Shown here: positions 42,521 through 55,484 of the stretch, piece after piece
Numbering within the stretch: the first letter of the stretch is position 1
Layout of the letters: the number at the start of each line of letters is the position of its first letter
The notes under the pieces: generated by a model
Told to the model about the DNA's origin: nothing
Seen by the model: only the letters and a program-made list of their open reading frames with translations
The model's database searches: none
Source of the DNA: Gemmatimonadota bacterium
Lineage (GTDB): Bacteria > Gemmatimonadota > Gemmatimonadetes > Longimicrobiales > Gaopeijiaceae
Reading direction: 5' to 3'
DNA: 64,000 bases
NCBI GenBank assembly: GCA_028873815.1
Contig: JAPPNN010000050.1
Location: 1 to 64,000 of the forward strand
Translations under genes and position numbers: made by a program

Positions 42521-45500
42521 ATGAGAATGTGTAAAATGCGTAAAATGCGTAATCGGCCCCTGGCCTCGCTCCTCGTTGCGGCGTTCGCGGCAGGCTGCTC
42601 GGACGACCCGGAGCCCACCGCGCCGCCCGTCGTGCCCGTCGATGCCGACAACCCCGACCGACAGGTGCTGATCGACTTCTACAACGCGACCGGGGGAGCG
42701 GGCTGGGAGGACAGAGGCAACTGGAACGGTCCGTCGGCGATCGGCACCTGGCACGGCGTCGAGACCAACGCCGCCGGCTTCGTCACCGAGCTGTCGCTGG
42801 AGAACAACAACCTGACGGGGACATTGCCCGCCGGGCTGGGCAACCTGGCGGAGCTGCGGCGGCTCGTCCTGAATGGCAACAGCCTGTCGGGGCAAATCCC
42901 GCCCGAGTTGGGGAACCTCGCCAATCTCACGATGCTCAATCTGCGGGGGAACGCGCTGAACGGATCGATTCCTTCGCAGCTTGGCGCGCTGGCAAGGGTC
43001 GACACCCTGGATCTCTTCGACAACGATTTGTCCGGGCAGATACCGCCGGCGCTCGGCAATCTGAGTTCGGTGCGCAGGTTTACCGTGGGGTGGAACGAGC
43101 TGTCGGGTCCGATACCGGCGGAGATCGGGCAACTGGACAACGCCACCTACATGAACTTCAGCCTGAACCAGCTGACCGGCACGATCCCTCCGGAGCTCGG
43201 TGATCTGGAGTCGATCCAGCTGCTGTCGGTCTCGCGCAACAACCTGACCGGTACGATCCCGCCCGAACTGGGCGAACTGGCGACCCTGCAACGCCTGTAC
43301 CTGTACCGCAACCAGCTGAGCGGCCGGATCCCCGTGGCGCTGGGACAGCTCTCGCGCCTCGACCTCCTGTGGATCCACGAGAACCACCTCACGGGTGCCA
43401 TACCGGCGGCGTTCGCCAACCTGACGGAACTGGAGAGGTTTGCCGCGTACGAGAACGGGTTGACCGGCACGATTCCGTCCTTTCTGGGTGACTTGCCGCT
43501 GACCGGCCTGTATCTGCGGGACAATGCGTTCAGCGGCGGGCTCCCGGCCGAGGTCGGACGGATCGGCACGCTGGAGTACCTTGCACTGGAGAACAATGCC
43601 GGTTTGAGCGGACTGATTCCGCGGAGTCTGCTGAACAATGAGTTCCTGGAACGGCTGACGTTCGCGGGCACGGGGCTGTGCGCGCAGCTGGACGACGAGT
43701 TCCAGGCGTGGCTGCAGACGGTGCCGAGCCGCAGCGGGGACGCGTGCGACGCGGCCGACATCGAGCGGTTTGCCCTGGCCGAGTTTCACGAACTGACCGG
43801 CGGCGAATCATGGAAGGACCGAAGCGCCTGGGGGACCGGCGCGGGCGTCGGGGACTGGTACGGCGTCGGAACACAGGACGGGAGCGTGGTCGAATTGGCG
43901 CTGGCCGACAACGGACTGGCCGGTCCGTTCGCGGCGGAACTCGGCAACCTCGTGCGGCTGAGGGTGCTCGACCTTTCGGGGAACGAACTGTCCGGCGTGT
44001 TCCCCGCCGCCGTCGCCGGGTTGCAGGCCCTGACCGATCTGCGCGTGGCCCGGAACGCGGGGCTGGAGGGCGCGCTCCCCTTCGCGCTGCGGTGGCTGGA
44101 GGACCTGCGGACGCTGGATCACCGTGGTACCGGCCTGTGCGCATCCCCTTCTCCCGCGTTTCAGGATTGGTACGCCGGGATCGAGGAAACCGCGGGTGCG
44201 ATCTGCGACAATCCGGAACAGGTCACGGTGTCCCTGGGGACGGTGTACCTCACGCAGTCGGTGCAGACGCCACGCCGCAGTGTGCGCCTGGTGGCGGACC
44301 GGGACGCTTTCCTGCGGGCGTTCGTCACCGCCGACGAGCCCAGGGGATTCTTCGAACCCGAGGTTGTCGCGGTGTTCACGGGGCCTGGCGGCGACGAGGT
44401 CCACCGCGTGGTGATGACCCGCGACGCCAACCAGATCCCCGCGGAGACCGACGAGGGGGATCTGAGGCTGTCGTACAACGCGGTGATCCCCGCCGAGGTT
44501 GTCGTGCCCGGCGTGCGCCTCGTCGTCGAAGTCGACCCCGAGGAGAGCCTGCCGCTCGCCCCGGAAAGCCGGACGCGTTTCCCGGAGGAAGGCAGCGATT
44601 CGCTGCACGTGGTGGGAGTGCCCCCCCTGCGGCTCACCCTGGTGCCCGTGGTGGAGGCGGACCAGCCCGACAGCTCCGTGGTGGAATGGACTCGCGGGAT
44701 CAACCGCGACAGCCCGCAACTGGGTCTGCTGAGGCACTCCTTTCCCATCGGCGAATTCAACGTGTCCTCGCACGCGGTCTACGTTACGTCGCTCGACCTC
44801 ACGACGGAGCCCGGACAACACGGGTTGCTCAACGAGCTCGATGCGCTGCGGACCTCCGAGGGCGGTACCGGCCACTACTACGGAGTCGCCGCGAGCGTGA
44901 ACGGGTCCGTTCGGGGATGGGGCCGGCTGCCAGGCTGGATCGGCATGGGCCAGGCGAGGCCGACCACACTGACGCACGAGGTGGGTCACAACCTGTCCCT
45001 CCGGCACGCTCCCTGCGGCGGCCCGGAAAACGTCGACCCGGCCTTCCCCTACCGGGACGGAAGCATCGGCGTGTGGGGCTACGATTTCCGCGACGGGTCC
45101 ACGGTGTCCCCGGACCGCAACAAGGACATCATGACCTACTGCACCAGCAGGCCGTGGCTCAGTGACTACTACTTCGAGAAGGTGATCGACTATCGGGCCG
45201 GGACCGCCGGTGACGCCGCGCGGGCGCATGTCGCCTCCGCGCAGCCGTCCGGCGACATGCTCGTGCTGTGGGGCGGCGTGCTCGCGGGTGAATTGCGGCT
45301 CGACCCCCCATTTGCGATGCGCACGGCCGCGCGGCTGCCCGACGAATCCGGCCCGTACCGGATCCTGGGTACCGGGTCCGACGGGCGGTCCCTGTTTTCG
45401 CTGCATTTCACGCCGGGAGAGGACGGATACGGGCACGGCCACTTCTTCTTCGCGATCCCCATCGAGCCCGAGTGGGCCGACGCGCTGGAGAGGATCACGC

Positions 45501-45700
45501 TTGTGGGGCCCGAAGGGGTGGTGGTGATCGATGGCGACGACAACCGCGCGCTGACGGTGGTGACCGATCGCGGGACCGGACGGATCCGGGCGATCCTGCG
45601 GGATTGGGAGGCGCCCCTGCCGGCGGCTCTTGGGGCGCCGGGCGCGTTCGACGTGAAGACGACGCGGACGCTCAGGGAGGCGGTGGACGCCAGGAGATAG
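42521..45700 (+). CDS. Leucine-rich-repeat zinc metalloprotease lipoprotein
   Basis: 1059 aa; several clustered ATGs (42521, 42527, 42536, 42545) leave the exact start open. Lipobox FAAGC near residue 25. Residues about 45-400 are plant-type LRRs (repeats of LTGTIPPELGDLxxL). A second short LRR block follows at about 420-540. A protease domain carries HEVGHNLSLRH (H819, E820, H823, H829) and a later DIMTYC Met-turn, a metzincin-like signature. The C-terminal ~100 residues form a beta domain also seen as a remnant at 30093. Probably surface-exposed and proteolytic; targets unknown. Confidence 0.88.
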   Translation: MRMCKMRKMRNRPLASLLVAAFAAGCSDDPEPTAPPVVPVDADNPDRQVLIDFYNATGGAGWEDRGNWNGPSAIGTWHGVETNAAGFVTELSLENNNLTGTLPAGLGNLAELRRLVLNGNSLSGQIPPELGNLANLTMLNLRGNALNGSIPSQLGALARVDTLDLFDNDLSGQIPPALGNLSSVRRFTVGWNELSGPIPAEIGQLDNATYMNFSLNQLTGTIPPELGDLESIQLLSVSRNNLTGTIPPELGELATLQRLYLYRNQLSGRIPVALGQLSRLDLLWIHENHLTGAIPAAFANLTELERFAAYENGLTGTIPSFLGDLPLTGLYLRDNAFSGGLPAEVGRIGTLEYLALENNAGLSGLIPRSLLNNEFLERLTFAGTGLCAQLDDEFQAWLQTVPSRSGDACDAADIERFALAEFHELTGGESWKDRSAWGTGAGVGDWYGVGTQDGSVVELALADNGLAGPFAAELGNLVRLRVLDLSGNELSGVFPAAVAGLQALTDLRVARNAGLEGALPFALRWLEDLRTLDHRGTGLCASPSPAFQDWYAGIEETAGAICDNPEQVTVSLGTVYLTQSVQTPRRSVRLVADRDAFLRAFVTADEPRGFFEPEVVAVFTGPGGDEVHRVVMTRDANQIPAETDEGDLRLSYNAVIPAEVVVPGVRLVVEVDPEESLPLAPESRTRFPEEGSDSLHVVGVPPLRLTLVPVVEADQPDSSVVEWTRGINRDSPQLGLLRHSFPIGEFNVSSHAVYVTSLDLTTEPGQHGLLNELDALRTSEGGTGHYYGVAASVNGSVRGWGRLPGWIGMGQARPTTLTHEVGHNLSLRHAPCGGPENVDPAFPYRDGSIGVWGYDFRDGSTVSPDRNKDIMTYCTSRPWLSDYYFEKVIDYRAGTAGDAARAHVASAQPSGDMLVLWGGVLAGELRLDPPFAMRTAARLPDESGPYRILGTGSDGRSLFSLHFTPGEDGYGHGHFFFAIPIEPEWADALERITLVGPEGVVVIDGDDNRALTVVTDRGTGRIRAILRDWEAPLPAALGAPGAFDVKTTRTLREAVDARR

Positions 45701-45778
45701 CCGCGCGCAGGCAGTGTGCGGCCACCAGGGTGCGACCGTCGGCGGAATAGGGTCGCGCCCCGCGGCGCCCCGCCGGCG

Positions 45779-46624
45779 TCAGCCCCCGGTCACCTCCAGG
45801 AACTTCTCGAAAAGGGCGCGCGCGACCGGACCGACGTGTCCGTCCCCGATCATCCGGTCGTCGACCCTGATCGCCGGCCGCACCTCGGTGGTGGTGCCGG
45901 TAAAGAAGACCTCGTCGGCTCCGTACAGCTCACTCAGGGGGATGGCACGCTCCTCGAGCGGAATGCCGAGCTCCCCGGCCAGTTCGATCACGAAGTCGCG
46001 TGTCACGCCGTGCAGGATGTAGTTCGACTTGGGCGCCGTCGTGAGGACCCCGTCGAACACGGCGAAGAGGTTGTTGTGCGTGCCCTCGATCGCGATCCCG
46101 TCCCGTACCAGGATCGTGTTGATCACGCCCGCGTCCACCGCGGCCTGCTGCGCCAGCACGTTGGGCAGCAGCGCGATCGCCTTGATGTCGGCCCGGGCCC
46201 AGCGCTGGTCCGGCGCGGTGATCGCCCTGGATCCCAGCGCCCAGTTGTCCATCGAGGGGCGGTGGTACTCGTTCGCGAACGCGTAAACCGTCGGTTGCAC
46301 GGGGGGATCGGGGAACGCGTGGGTGCGGGGGGCGACGCCGCGGGTGACCTGCACGTACACGTACGCGACCGGGACATCGGCCAGGCCGTTTCGGGCGAGG
46401 AGTTCGAGCTTCACATCCTCGAGCGGCGCGGCATCGTAGTCGATGGCAATGGCGGCGAGTCCCTTGCGCATGCGCGCCAGGTGATGGTCCCAGCGGAAAA
46501 GCCGTCCGCGATAGGCCGGCGTCACCTCGTAGATCCCGTCGGCAAAAAGAAAGCCGCGATCGTTGACCGAGACCCTGGCCGTGTCCTTGGGCAGGTACTC
46601 TCCGTTCAGGAAGACGACGCTCAT
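45779..46624 (-). CDS. Class IV aminotransferase, D-amino-acid aminotransferase-like
   Basis: 281 aa, full length for the family. Fold-type IV PLP enzyme with Schiff-base Lys K148 in RWARADIKAIALLPN and the conserved E180 in GIAIEGTHNNLF; the N-terminal GFLFADGIYEV motif is typical of Dat/IlvE proteins. The ADIK...LPN and GT-HNN arrangement favours D-amino-acid transaminase over IlvE, which would supply D-Glu or D-Ala for peptidoglycan. Its start overlaps the pspA stop (ATGA). Confidence 0.88.
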   Translation of the reverse strand: MSVVFLNGEYLPKDTARVSVNDRGFLFADGIYEVTPAYRGRLFRWDHHLARMRKGLAAIAIDYDAAPLEDVKLELLARNGLADVPVAYVYVQVTRGVAPRTHAFPDPPVQPTVYAFANEYHRPSMDNWALGSRAITAPDQRWARADIKAIALLPNVLAQQAAVDAGVINTILVRDGIAIEGTHNNLFAVFDGVLTTAPKSNYILHGVTRDFVIELAGELGIPLEERAIPLSELYGADEVFFTGTTTEVRPAIRVDDRMIGDGHVGPVARALFEKFLEVTGG

Positions 46625-47493
46625 GCGCGGGCGCCTCCCCGCTGGAGCTTGTCGAACTCCTCAAGGAGCTCCGCCTCGCGAATCGGCGGCTCTTCCGCGG
46701 CTTCGCCTTCGGCGGCGTCCGCTTCCGATCCGTCACTCGCGGCGCTGTCGGCCGCTTCGCCGGCGCCCCGACCCGAACCGATCCGTTTCGGCGCTTCGCC
46801 TGAGCCGGACGGGAGCAGGCCCATTTCCGCCTTGAGCGCGGCCAGCTTGTTGTCCACGTCGGCGTCACCCGACCCCGACTCCAACCGCAGGAACTCGGAT
46901 TCCAGCGTGTCGCCCGCCAGAGCCTCGGTCACCTCGGCATGGGCCAGACTGCGCCGCTCCTCCTCCTCGATCTTCTCGGCCATGCGATTGAAGGCCTCGA
47001 AGGCGGAGGTGTCCGACAGCCCGGACATGGTCTCGTGGATGCGCTTCTGCGCCTGGGCCCGCTTCTGCTTCGCGATGAGGAGGTTCCGCTTGCGCTTGGC
47101 CTCTTCGATCTTGTCGTTCAGCTGGCGAAGCGAACCCTTCAGCTTCTCGGTTTCCTGCGCCTGCGCCTGCCAGGTGCCCTCCAGGACGGCCGCCCGGTCC
47201 GCGTGCTCCTGCTGGCGGATCAGGGCCTGCTTGGCGAGGTCGTCACGTCCTTCCTTGACGGCCAGCATCGCGCGGTGCTCCCAGTCTCGGGTCTGCTTGA
47301 CCTCGCCCTGCAGCTGGCCCTTGAGCTTGCGCTCGTCGGCGATGGCCGCCGCGACCTCGCGCTTCGCCTTGGCGAGCTGGTCCCGCATGTCGAGGATGAT
47401 CTGGTTCAACATCTTTTCCGGGTTTTCGGCCCGGGAAATAAGATCGTTGATGTTCGACTTGATCATCGTCGAGAACTTGCTGAAGATGCTCAT
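46621..47493 (-). CDS. pspA: PspA/IM30 family phage-shock protein
   Basis: 290 aa. N-terminal amphipathic helix MSIFSKFSTMIKSNINDLIS, then long coiled coil (about residues 25-220) with the PspA hallmarks DMRDQLAKAKREVAAAIADE and NLLIAKQKRAQAQKRI. A Ser/Ala/Glu-rich low-complexity C-terminus follows (about 225-290), longer than in E. coli PspA. ESCRT-III-like membrane maintenance protein. It starts 3 bp after the YbjN gene. Confidence 0.92.
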   Translation of the reverse strand: MSIFSKFSTMIKSNINDLISRAENPEKMLNQIILDMRDQLAKAKREVAAAIADERKLKGQLQGEVKQTRDWEHRAMLAVKEGRDDLAKQALIRQQEHADRAAVLEGTWQAQAQETEKLKGSLRQLNDKIEEAKRKRNLLIAKQKRAQAQKRIHETMSGLSDTSAFEAFNRMAEKIEEEERRSLAHAEVTEALAGDTLESEFLRLESGSGDADVDNKLAALKAEMGLLPSGSGEAPKRIGSGRGAGEAADSAASDGSEADAAEGEAAEEPPIREAELLEEFDKLQRGGARA

Positions 47494-47496
47494 CTC

Positions 47497-47898
47497 CTAT
47501 TCGCCCCCTCTCGTGCCTGCCAGGGCCTGAATACGCGATACATGGGACGATGCCGCGAGCTGAACGCTCTCCAGCGAAGCCTGGAGCTCGTCGAAATCGA
47601 GGTTGCCGAGCTGTAGCGTGTCGCTGAGGATGAGTTCACCCGCTTCAATCCCGTAGGCACCGTGAATCACATCCGTGGCGTTGAGCCTGAGCAGTGTCTC
47701 GTAGAGGCCGCCGAGGTCCTGCTGGTCCGTGGGCAGGTCCATGACCTTCATGCGCACGAGCAGCAGTGGCTCGGAGTGGTGAACGACGATCGGAGCGCCG
47801 CCGTTCTCGGTGCGAACGAGGAACATGCCGTCGTCCACTTCGTCGAAATCCGCGTCCATGCGGATCAGATAGCTTTCAAGGTCGTCTCGGGTAACCAT
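47497..47898 (-). CDS. YbjN domain-containing protein (CesT/T3SS-chaperone-like fold)
   Basis: 133 aa from the ATG at 47898 with ribosome site GGAGGG. One alpha/beta YbjN-like domain (VTRDDLESYLIRMDADFDEVDDGMFLVR through LLRLNATDVIHGAYGIEAGELILSDTLQ). Small bacterial proteins of this fold act as chaperone- or regulator-like partners. Co-transcribed with pspA, so a membrane-stress link is plausible but not shown. Confidence 0.85.
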   Translation of the reverse strand: MVTRDDLESYLIRMDADFDEVDDGMFLVRTENGGAPIVVHHSEPLLLVRMKVMDLPTDQQDLGGLYETLLRLNATDVIHGAYGIEAGELILSDTLQLGNLDFDELQASLESVQLAASSHVSRIQALAGTRGGE

Positions 47899-48044
47899 GA
47901 CCGTTTCCCTCCAGGGTCGGGCGAAGGTGGCAAGCCGGAACGTAACACAGCCGGCCGTGTCGTACCAACGCCCTACGAGCCTGCCTGTCGGCGCGGTTTC
48001 CGGGTCGCGCGGGACTCGTCGTCCGGGCCCGTCCGTGCCACCGC

Positions 48045-50954
<2,910 letters not shown>

Positions 50955-53900
50955 CTAGTACCCCCACTCCCTGAAGAACGAGAACCCCCAGATGCGGGCG
51001 AGTTCGAGGGACAGGTCGCCCAGTCCGCGATACCGTTCGCGGGTGCATCGGCCCTCGTAGAAGCCTTCCAGTGTCACGTCCTTCGGCATCCCGACCTCGA
51101 CTCGCACGCCACCGCTGCTCACGGGCAATGTCGGGTCGGCGCAGAACCCCCTCTGATAGACGCCCGTGAAAAATACATCATCCAGCAGGTACCACCCCAC
51201 CTCCACTTGCAGCGACGACGCCCCGAACGCGGCGCTGGCCTGGCTCTGTTCCGCTTGCGACACCGAGAGATGGTCCACCTCCAGTTCGCGCGCAAGGAGG
51301 TACCCGATCTGGTTGGCCACCTGTCCCCATAGAAGGTTGCTTACGGCACCACCCGACGCCGTCATGCCATCGTCGATAAACGCCGATGTCGGGCGTCCCA
51401 GGAAGAGGTAGTTGACCAGGTCAGCCTCGGACATCGCGATCTGCGAATCGCTGGAGAGCGTCGGGACGGGCGACAGCAGCGTGCCGGAGATGTCCGCGGT
51501 GATCACCAGCGGCTCTCCCTCCCGGGTTCGCAGCCGGTCCTCGGCAGTGATCGATACCCCTGGGTTGAAGCCCGGCGTGCCCACGAACTGGAACCCGCCT
51601 TCGGTGATCCTGAGCGTACGCGGGCCCAGGTTGTAGGTGCCCCGCACCACTTCCATCTCGCCCTGGAGCGTGAGCTGGTTGCCCTGACGGTCGAAGGTCA
51701 GAGACAGATCGCCGGCGGTCTCGACGTTCAGCTCGCGCGAGCGCAGCCAGTTGCCTCGTCCGATCTGTACGTCGATCAGGACGCGAAGGTTCTCCAGGAA
51801 CTGGTTCCGCGCGCGGAGGGCTTCGGCGCTCGCGTCCTCATTCTGGTCGGCGGAGCCGATTCGCGCCGTGGCGGCGCTGAACAGGATCGGATCGTAGAGG
51901 TCGATCACCTGGGCGGCGCGCCGGAACTCCTCGATGAACACGGTGCCGTCGGTGACGGTCATTGCGCCCTCCACGAAGGGAGCGTTGTAGGCTCCTGTCA
52001 GGGTGATCGAGTCTCCGCTCATCGCCGCCTCCATGTCGCGGCGATCGATCGCCTGGAACTCGCGGGCCCAGAAGGCAAGGTCGAGCTGCACATCGCTGAA
52101 CCGGCCCGCGTTGACTTCGCCGCGTACCTCCAACGTGCCGCCGGACACCGCTGTTGCGTCCACCACAACCGTTCCGTCGGTGCTGAGCTGCATCCCGATG
52201 TCGACGTCCGTGAGGCGCACGCCGAGCGGCGCAAGGAGACCCGTCCCGTCCGCAAGGCGGAGTGTCCCGGCAGGTTCGAAGTCGGACGGCGTGCCTCGCA
52301 ACCGGACATCGCCGGTCAGGTGCCCCCCGACATCCTCCATCCCCTTGATCACCCCCAGGACCATCGCGGCCGGAAAGGAGTCGACGACGATGTCGAGATC
52401 CACGTCACGGTCCGGGATTCGGTCCTCTACGGCCATGAGGCGGAGATCCAGCGGCACCGAGCCATTGACGTGAAGCGTGCGCCCCGTCTGGACCCAGGAA
52501 TCCAGCTCCAGCGTGAGGCTGCCGTCCGTGTAGCGCCCGCTCGCGGTCACGGTGTCGAATGCCACGGTCCCGTACGCGACATCGGCAACCCGCACCGAAC
52601 CCGCCCACCCGGGGTCGGGCCCAGGTCCGCGCGCACGCAGCCCGGCCGACACGATGCCCGTGGGAGGGTCCGCCATCTGCAGGAGTTCCCCGACCACCGA
52701 CAGATCGAGGTTGGCGACGTCCAGTTCGAAATCCGAGTCGCCGCCCTCACGCGCGAGGTGGCCGTCAGCGTAGACTCGCAACCCGTCAGTCCCGGGGCGG
52801 ATGAGGCCGAAATCGTTGACAGTCAGCGCCGCGTCGTCCCACACGAGGCTCGCGGGGCCCATCAGGCCCCAGCGCCGGTCCGGCAACACCAGCGTCAGGC
52901 GGTCGAGATCGAGTCGGCCGCCGTCGTCGTCCAGGCGAAGCACGGCCTGTGCCTCGTAGGACTCCCGGTCCGAGCGGGCAGCGAATGCGTGGAGCCGTCC
53001 TCCCGCGCCGAGCGCGTATGTTGCCGTGACGCGGGCAGAGTCGAGCGCGCGGTTGTCCAGCAGGATCGAGTCGGCCGTGATCGTGCCGTCCAGCAGGAGT
53101 TGCGGGGCCGGGCGGGCCGGTGCGTCCGCGGACGGGGGAGGAGCGATCCACGCGGGTGAGACGTTGAGGCCTTCGGCGGTGAAGTCGGCATAGACCGTGC
53201 GGGCCGAGTTTACGCCGTACTCCAGTGCCTCGATCGTGGCGGTAGTGCGTGCCGAAAGGTTGCCGATCGCACCCGCGAGCCGGATTTCGCCGAGCACCGC
53301 GCCGTCGAAGCGGATCTCGCGCGCCAGCGGGAATGTGTCCGGATCCACACCGTCGAACTCGATCATCACGTTCTGTTCCACGGTCGTCAACTCGTCCCAG
53401 GCGACCATGCCCTCGCCCATGAAGAGGGGGCGAAGCGGACGGATCGAGGGCGAGGACAGGGACAGAATCACCCCCTCGCCCTCCACGTCGGGAACCAGTC
53501 CCAGGCTCCCGCCACGACTGCGGATCACCAGCCCTCCCGCGTTGGCAAAGAGGGACTCCACCCGCAGGAGCCCGCCGTCGTCCGCCCAGATGTTGACGCC
53601 GAGCGAATCAAGTCGCAGCGCTCCGATTGTGGACGGGCCCACCTCGAGCACGAGTGCGCCGCGCAGCGACGCGAAGTCCAGCCCCTGACCGTCCAGGCTG
53701 GCGGTACCGGAGACGACGGTGGAATCCGGCAGCCCGGCAATCAGCTCCGAGAGCCGCAGGGCTTCGGCCGAGACGGCCAACCGATACCCGGCGGCCGGAT
53801 CGCGGACATCGACGACGCCGCGCAGGTCCAGGGCACCCGCCGTGGTCTGCAGGCTGGCGAGCACATCCAGTTCGGCCAGGCTCCCCGCCACGGCAACGGT

Positions 53901-55481
53901 ACCCTCCACGTCGCCGGTCAACGGGAAGTCGGGGTCGAACTCGCGGACCAGGGACAGTGCCAGGGGAGCGAGAGAGGCTTCGAGGTCCACCACCGAAATC
54001 GCGGTATCGCCGAAGACCGTGCCCTCGATGCGCACGGCGCTGCGGGTGTCGGCGTCCAGGACATGCTCCGCGGCCGCCCTGATCTCCATGCCGCTGCGAA
54101 GCTGGCCCGTGGCCTCCAGGCTCATCCGGCCGCGACCGGTCCAGGGAATCGCGGGGAAGAAAGCGGCAAGCACCTCGTAGTCGAGGGCGTCGACCTCGAG
54201 CGCCACGCCCTCCAGTCCCCACGACTCCAGGAGCGTCCCGCCTCCGGTGACCACCGCGACGGTGTCGCCCGCGCCTTCCCGGAACATCGCGACCACGCCG
54301 TTGATCGCGAGTCGTCCGGGAATTCCGTCGAAGCCGATGTCTCCCGCGAGTCGCCCGGAGACGGGCACGTCCACGCCCAGCCATTGCTCCACGTCAGCCG
54401 TCGTTACCGCCTCCGGCGCCACCCGCAGACCGCGGAACCGGACGGAGTCGCCCAGGGACACACCTCCGTCGATCGCCACGCGTCCCGACTCGGCCTCCAC
54501 CAGGCCGGCGTCCACATCGATGTGCACGCCGCGCCCATCGACCGCTATTCGCGCCGCGCCGCGGGCCGTCTCGTCTTCGAACCGCGCCCTCACCCAATGA
54601 AGGTCCTCGAGGGCCAATCGCTCGAACTGCAGATCGAAGACGTACTCCGCGCCGGTGGCACCGCCGACGTATGAAAGGCTGCCGCTCCCCACCGATCCGG
54701 GCAGTCGAAAGCGGTCTGCGTTCAGCATGATTCCCTCGGCACCGGCCTCGAGGCCGCCGCTGATCGCGGCCAATTCCAACCGCCCCCCACCGACGGGGAA
54801 GGACAGGTCCGCGCGCTCCACCTCCGCCGTGAAGGAGCGCTCCCCGCCAGGGCGGAAGTCGACCCGCGCGAGCTCGACATCGATCCGCTCCACGTGCGTC
54901 TCGCGACCGGTCTCGTCCCGCAGGATCACGGTGCCGCCGTGAATCCGCGCACCCCTTACGACCAGGGCCGGATCCGCCGTCTGGATGGGGATGGACGCAG
55001 CGGGAGGTTCATCATCGCCGCCTCTCCGCGTCAGCAACGCCGCCAGATCGAGGCGTTCGCCGGGGGCGGGCTCGAGATTGACCACCGGCTCCCAGACCTG
55101 CAGGTCGGCAATGGCGGGCGAACCCAGCACCAGTTCGGCCACCGAATAGCGCGCACGCAGCGAGTCGGCGACCAGCACGGGCCGGCCACGGCTGTCCGTG
55201 AGTTCCACATCCACCAGCGTGGCGCCTCCGAGCAACCCTCCGGATCCCACGGAACCGATGTGAATCGTGCCGTTGACCGCCGGCCGCAACTTCTCCAGAG
55301 CCCATTCCAGCGCCAGCCCGCGGCCGGTCTCCGTCCGGCTGATCGACAGGGCGGTGGTCACACCGGCTGCAAGGAGAATGCCGGCCACCACGATGGCCCG
55401 CGTCAGCACAACCGTCAGCCATGCCCATCTTCTCTTGCGGGCGTATGCCCCCGATCCGCGAGAGGTCGGCGCGCTGCTCAT
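50955..55481 (-). CDS. TamB-like translocation/assembly protein (DUF490 C-terminus)
   Basis: 1508 aa. A single N-terminal transmembrane anchor (about residues 20-45) is followed by a very long, regular beta-rich region of AsmA/TamB type, and a C-terminal TamB (DUF490) domain (about 1200-1508, containing [34 protein letters not shown] and [19 protein letters not shown]). Such proteins form a groove across the periplasm for lipid transport or outer-membrane protein insertion. The gene directly follows the BamA/TamA-like gene, a common genetic pairing. Confidence 0.92.
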   Translation of the reverse strand: MSSAPTSRGSGAYARKRRWAWLTVVLTRAIVVAGILLAAGVTTALSISRTETGRGLALEWALEKLRPAVNGTIHIGSVGSGGLLGGATLVDVELTDSRGRPVLVADSLRARYSVAELVLGSPAIADLQVWEPVVNLEPAPGERLDLAALLTRRGGDDEPPAASIPIQTADPALVVRGARIHGGTVILRDETGRETHVERIDVELARVDFRPGGERSFTAEVERADLSFPVGGGRLELAAISGGLEAGAEGIMLNADRFRLPGSVGSGSLSYVGGATGAEYVFDLQFERLALEDLHWVRARFEDETARGAARIAVDGRGVHIDVDAGLVEAESGRVAIDGGVSLGDSVRFRGLRVAPEAVTTADVEQWLGVDVPVSGRLAGDIGFDGIPGRLAINGVVAMFREGAGDTVAVVTGGGTLLESWGLEGVALEVDALDYEVLAAFFPAIPWTGRGRMSLEATGQLRSGMEIRAAAEHVLDADTRSAVRIEGTVFGDTAISVVDLEASLAPLALSLVREFDPDFPLTGDVEGTVAVAGSLAELDVLASLQTTAGALDLRGVVDVRDPAAGYRLAVSAEALRLSELIAGLPDSTVVSGTASLDGQGLDFASLRGALVLEVGPSTIGALRLDSLGVNIWADDGGLLRVESLFANAGGLVIRSRGGSLGLVPDVEGEGVILSLSSPSIRPLRPLFMGEGMVAWDELTTVEQNVMIEFDGVDPDTFPLAREIRFDGAVLGEIRLAGAIGNLSARTTATIEALEYGVNSARTVYADFTAEGLNVSPAWIAPPPSADAPARPAPQLLLDGTITADSILLDNRALDSARVTATYALGAGGRLHAFAARSDRESYEAQAVLRLDDDGGRLDLDRLTLVLPDRRWGLMGPASLVWDDAALTVNDFGLIRPGTDGLRVYADGHLAREGGDSDFELDVANLDLSVVGELLQMADPPTGIVSAGLRARGPGPDPGWAGSVRVADVAYGTVAFDTVTASGRYTDGSLTLELDSWVQTGRTLHVNGSVPLDLRLMAVEDRIPDRDVDLDIVVDSFPAAMVLGVIKGMEDVGGHLTGDVRLRGTPSDFEPAGTLRLADGTGLLAPLGVRLTDVDIGMQLSTDGTVVVDATAVSGGTLEVRGEVNAGRFSDVQLDLAFWAREFQAIDRRDMEAAMSGDSITLTGAYNAPFVEGAMTVTDGTVFIEEFRRAAQVIDLYDPILFSAATARIGSADQNEDASAEALRARNQFLENLRVLIDVQIGRGNWLRSRELNVETAGDLSLTFDRQGNQLTLQGEMEVVRGTYNLGPRTLRITEGGFQFVGTPGFNPGVSITAEDRLRTREGEPLVITADISGTLLSPVPTLSSDSQIAMSEADLVNYLFLGRPTSAFIDDGMTASGGAVSNLLWGQVANQIGYLLARELEVDHLSVSQAEQSQASAAFGASSLQVEVGWYLLDDVFFTGVYQRGFCADPTLPVSSGGVRVEVGMPKDVTLEGFYEGRCTRERYRGLGDLSLELARIWGFSFFREWGY

Positions 55482-55484
55482 GCG

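Noticed and set aside
41072-43789. Upstream extension (about 900 codons) of the NagZ-like minus-strand frame
   Set aside because: It runs antisense through the namZ and LRR genes; the real protein starts at a lipoprotein signal near 41071.
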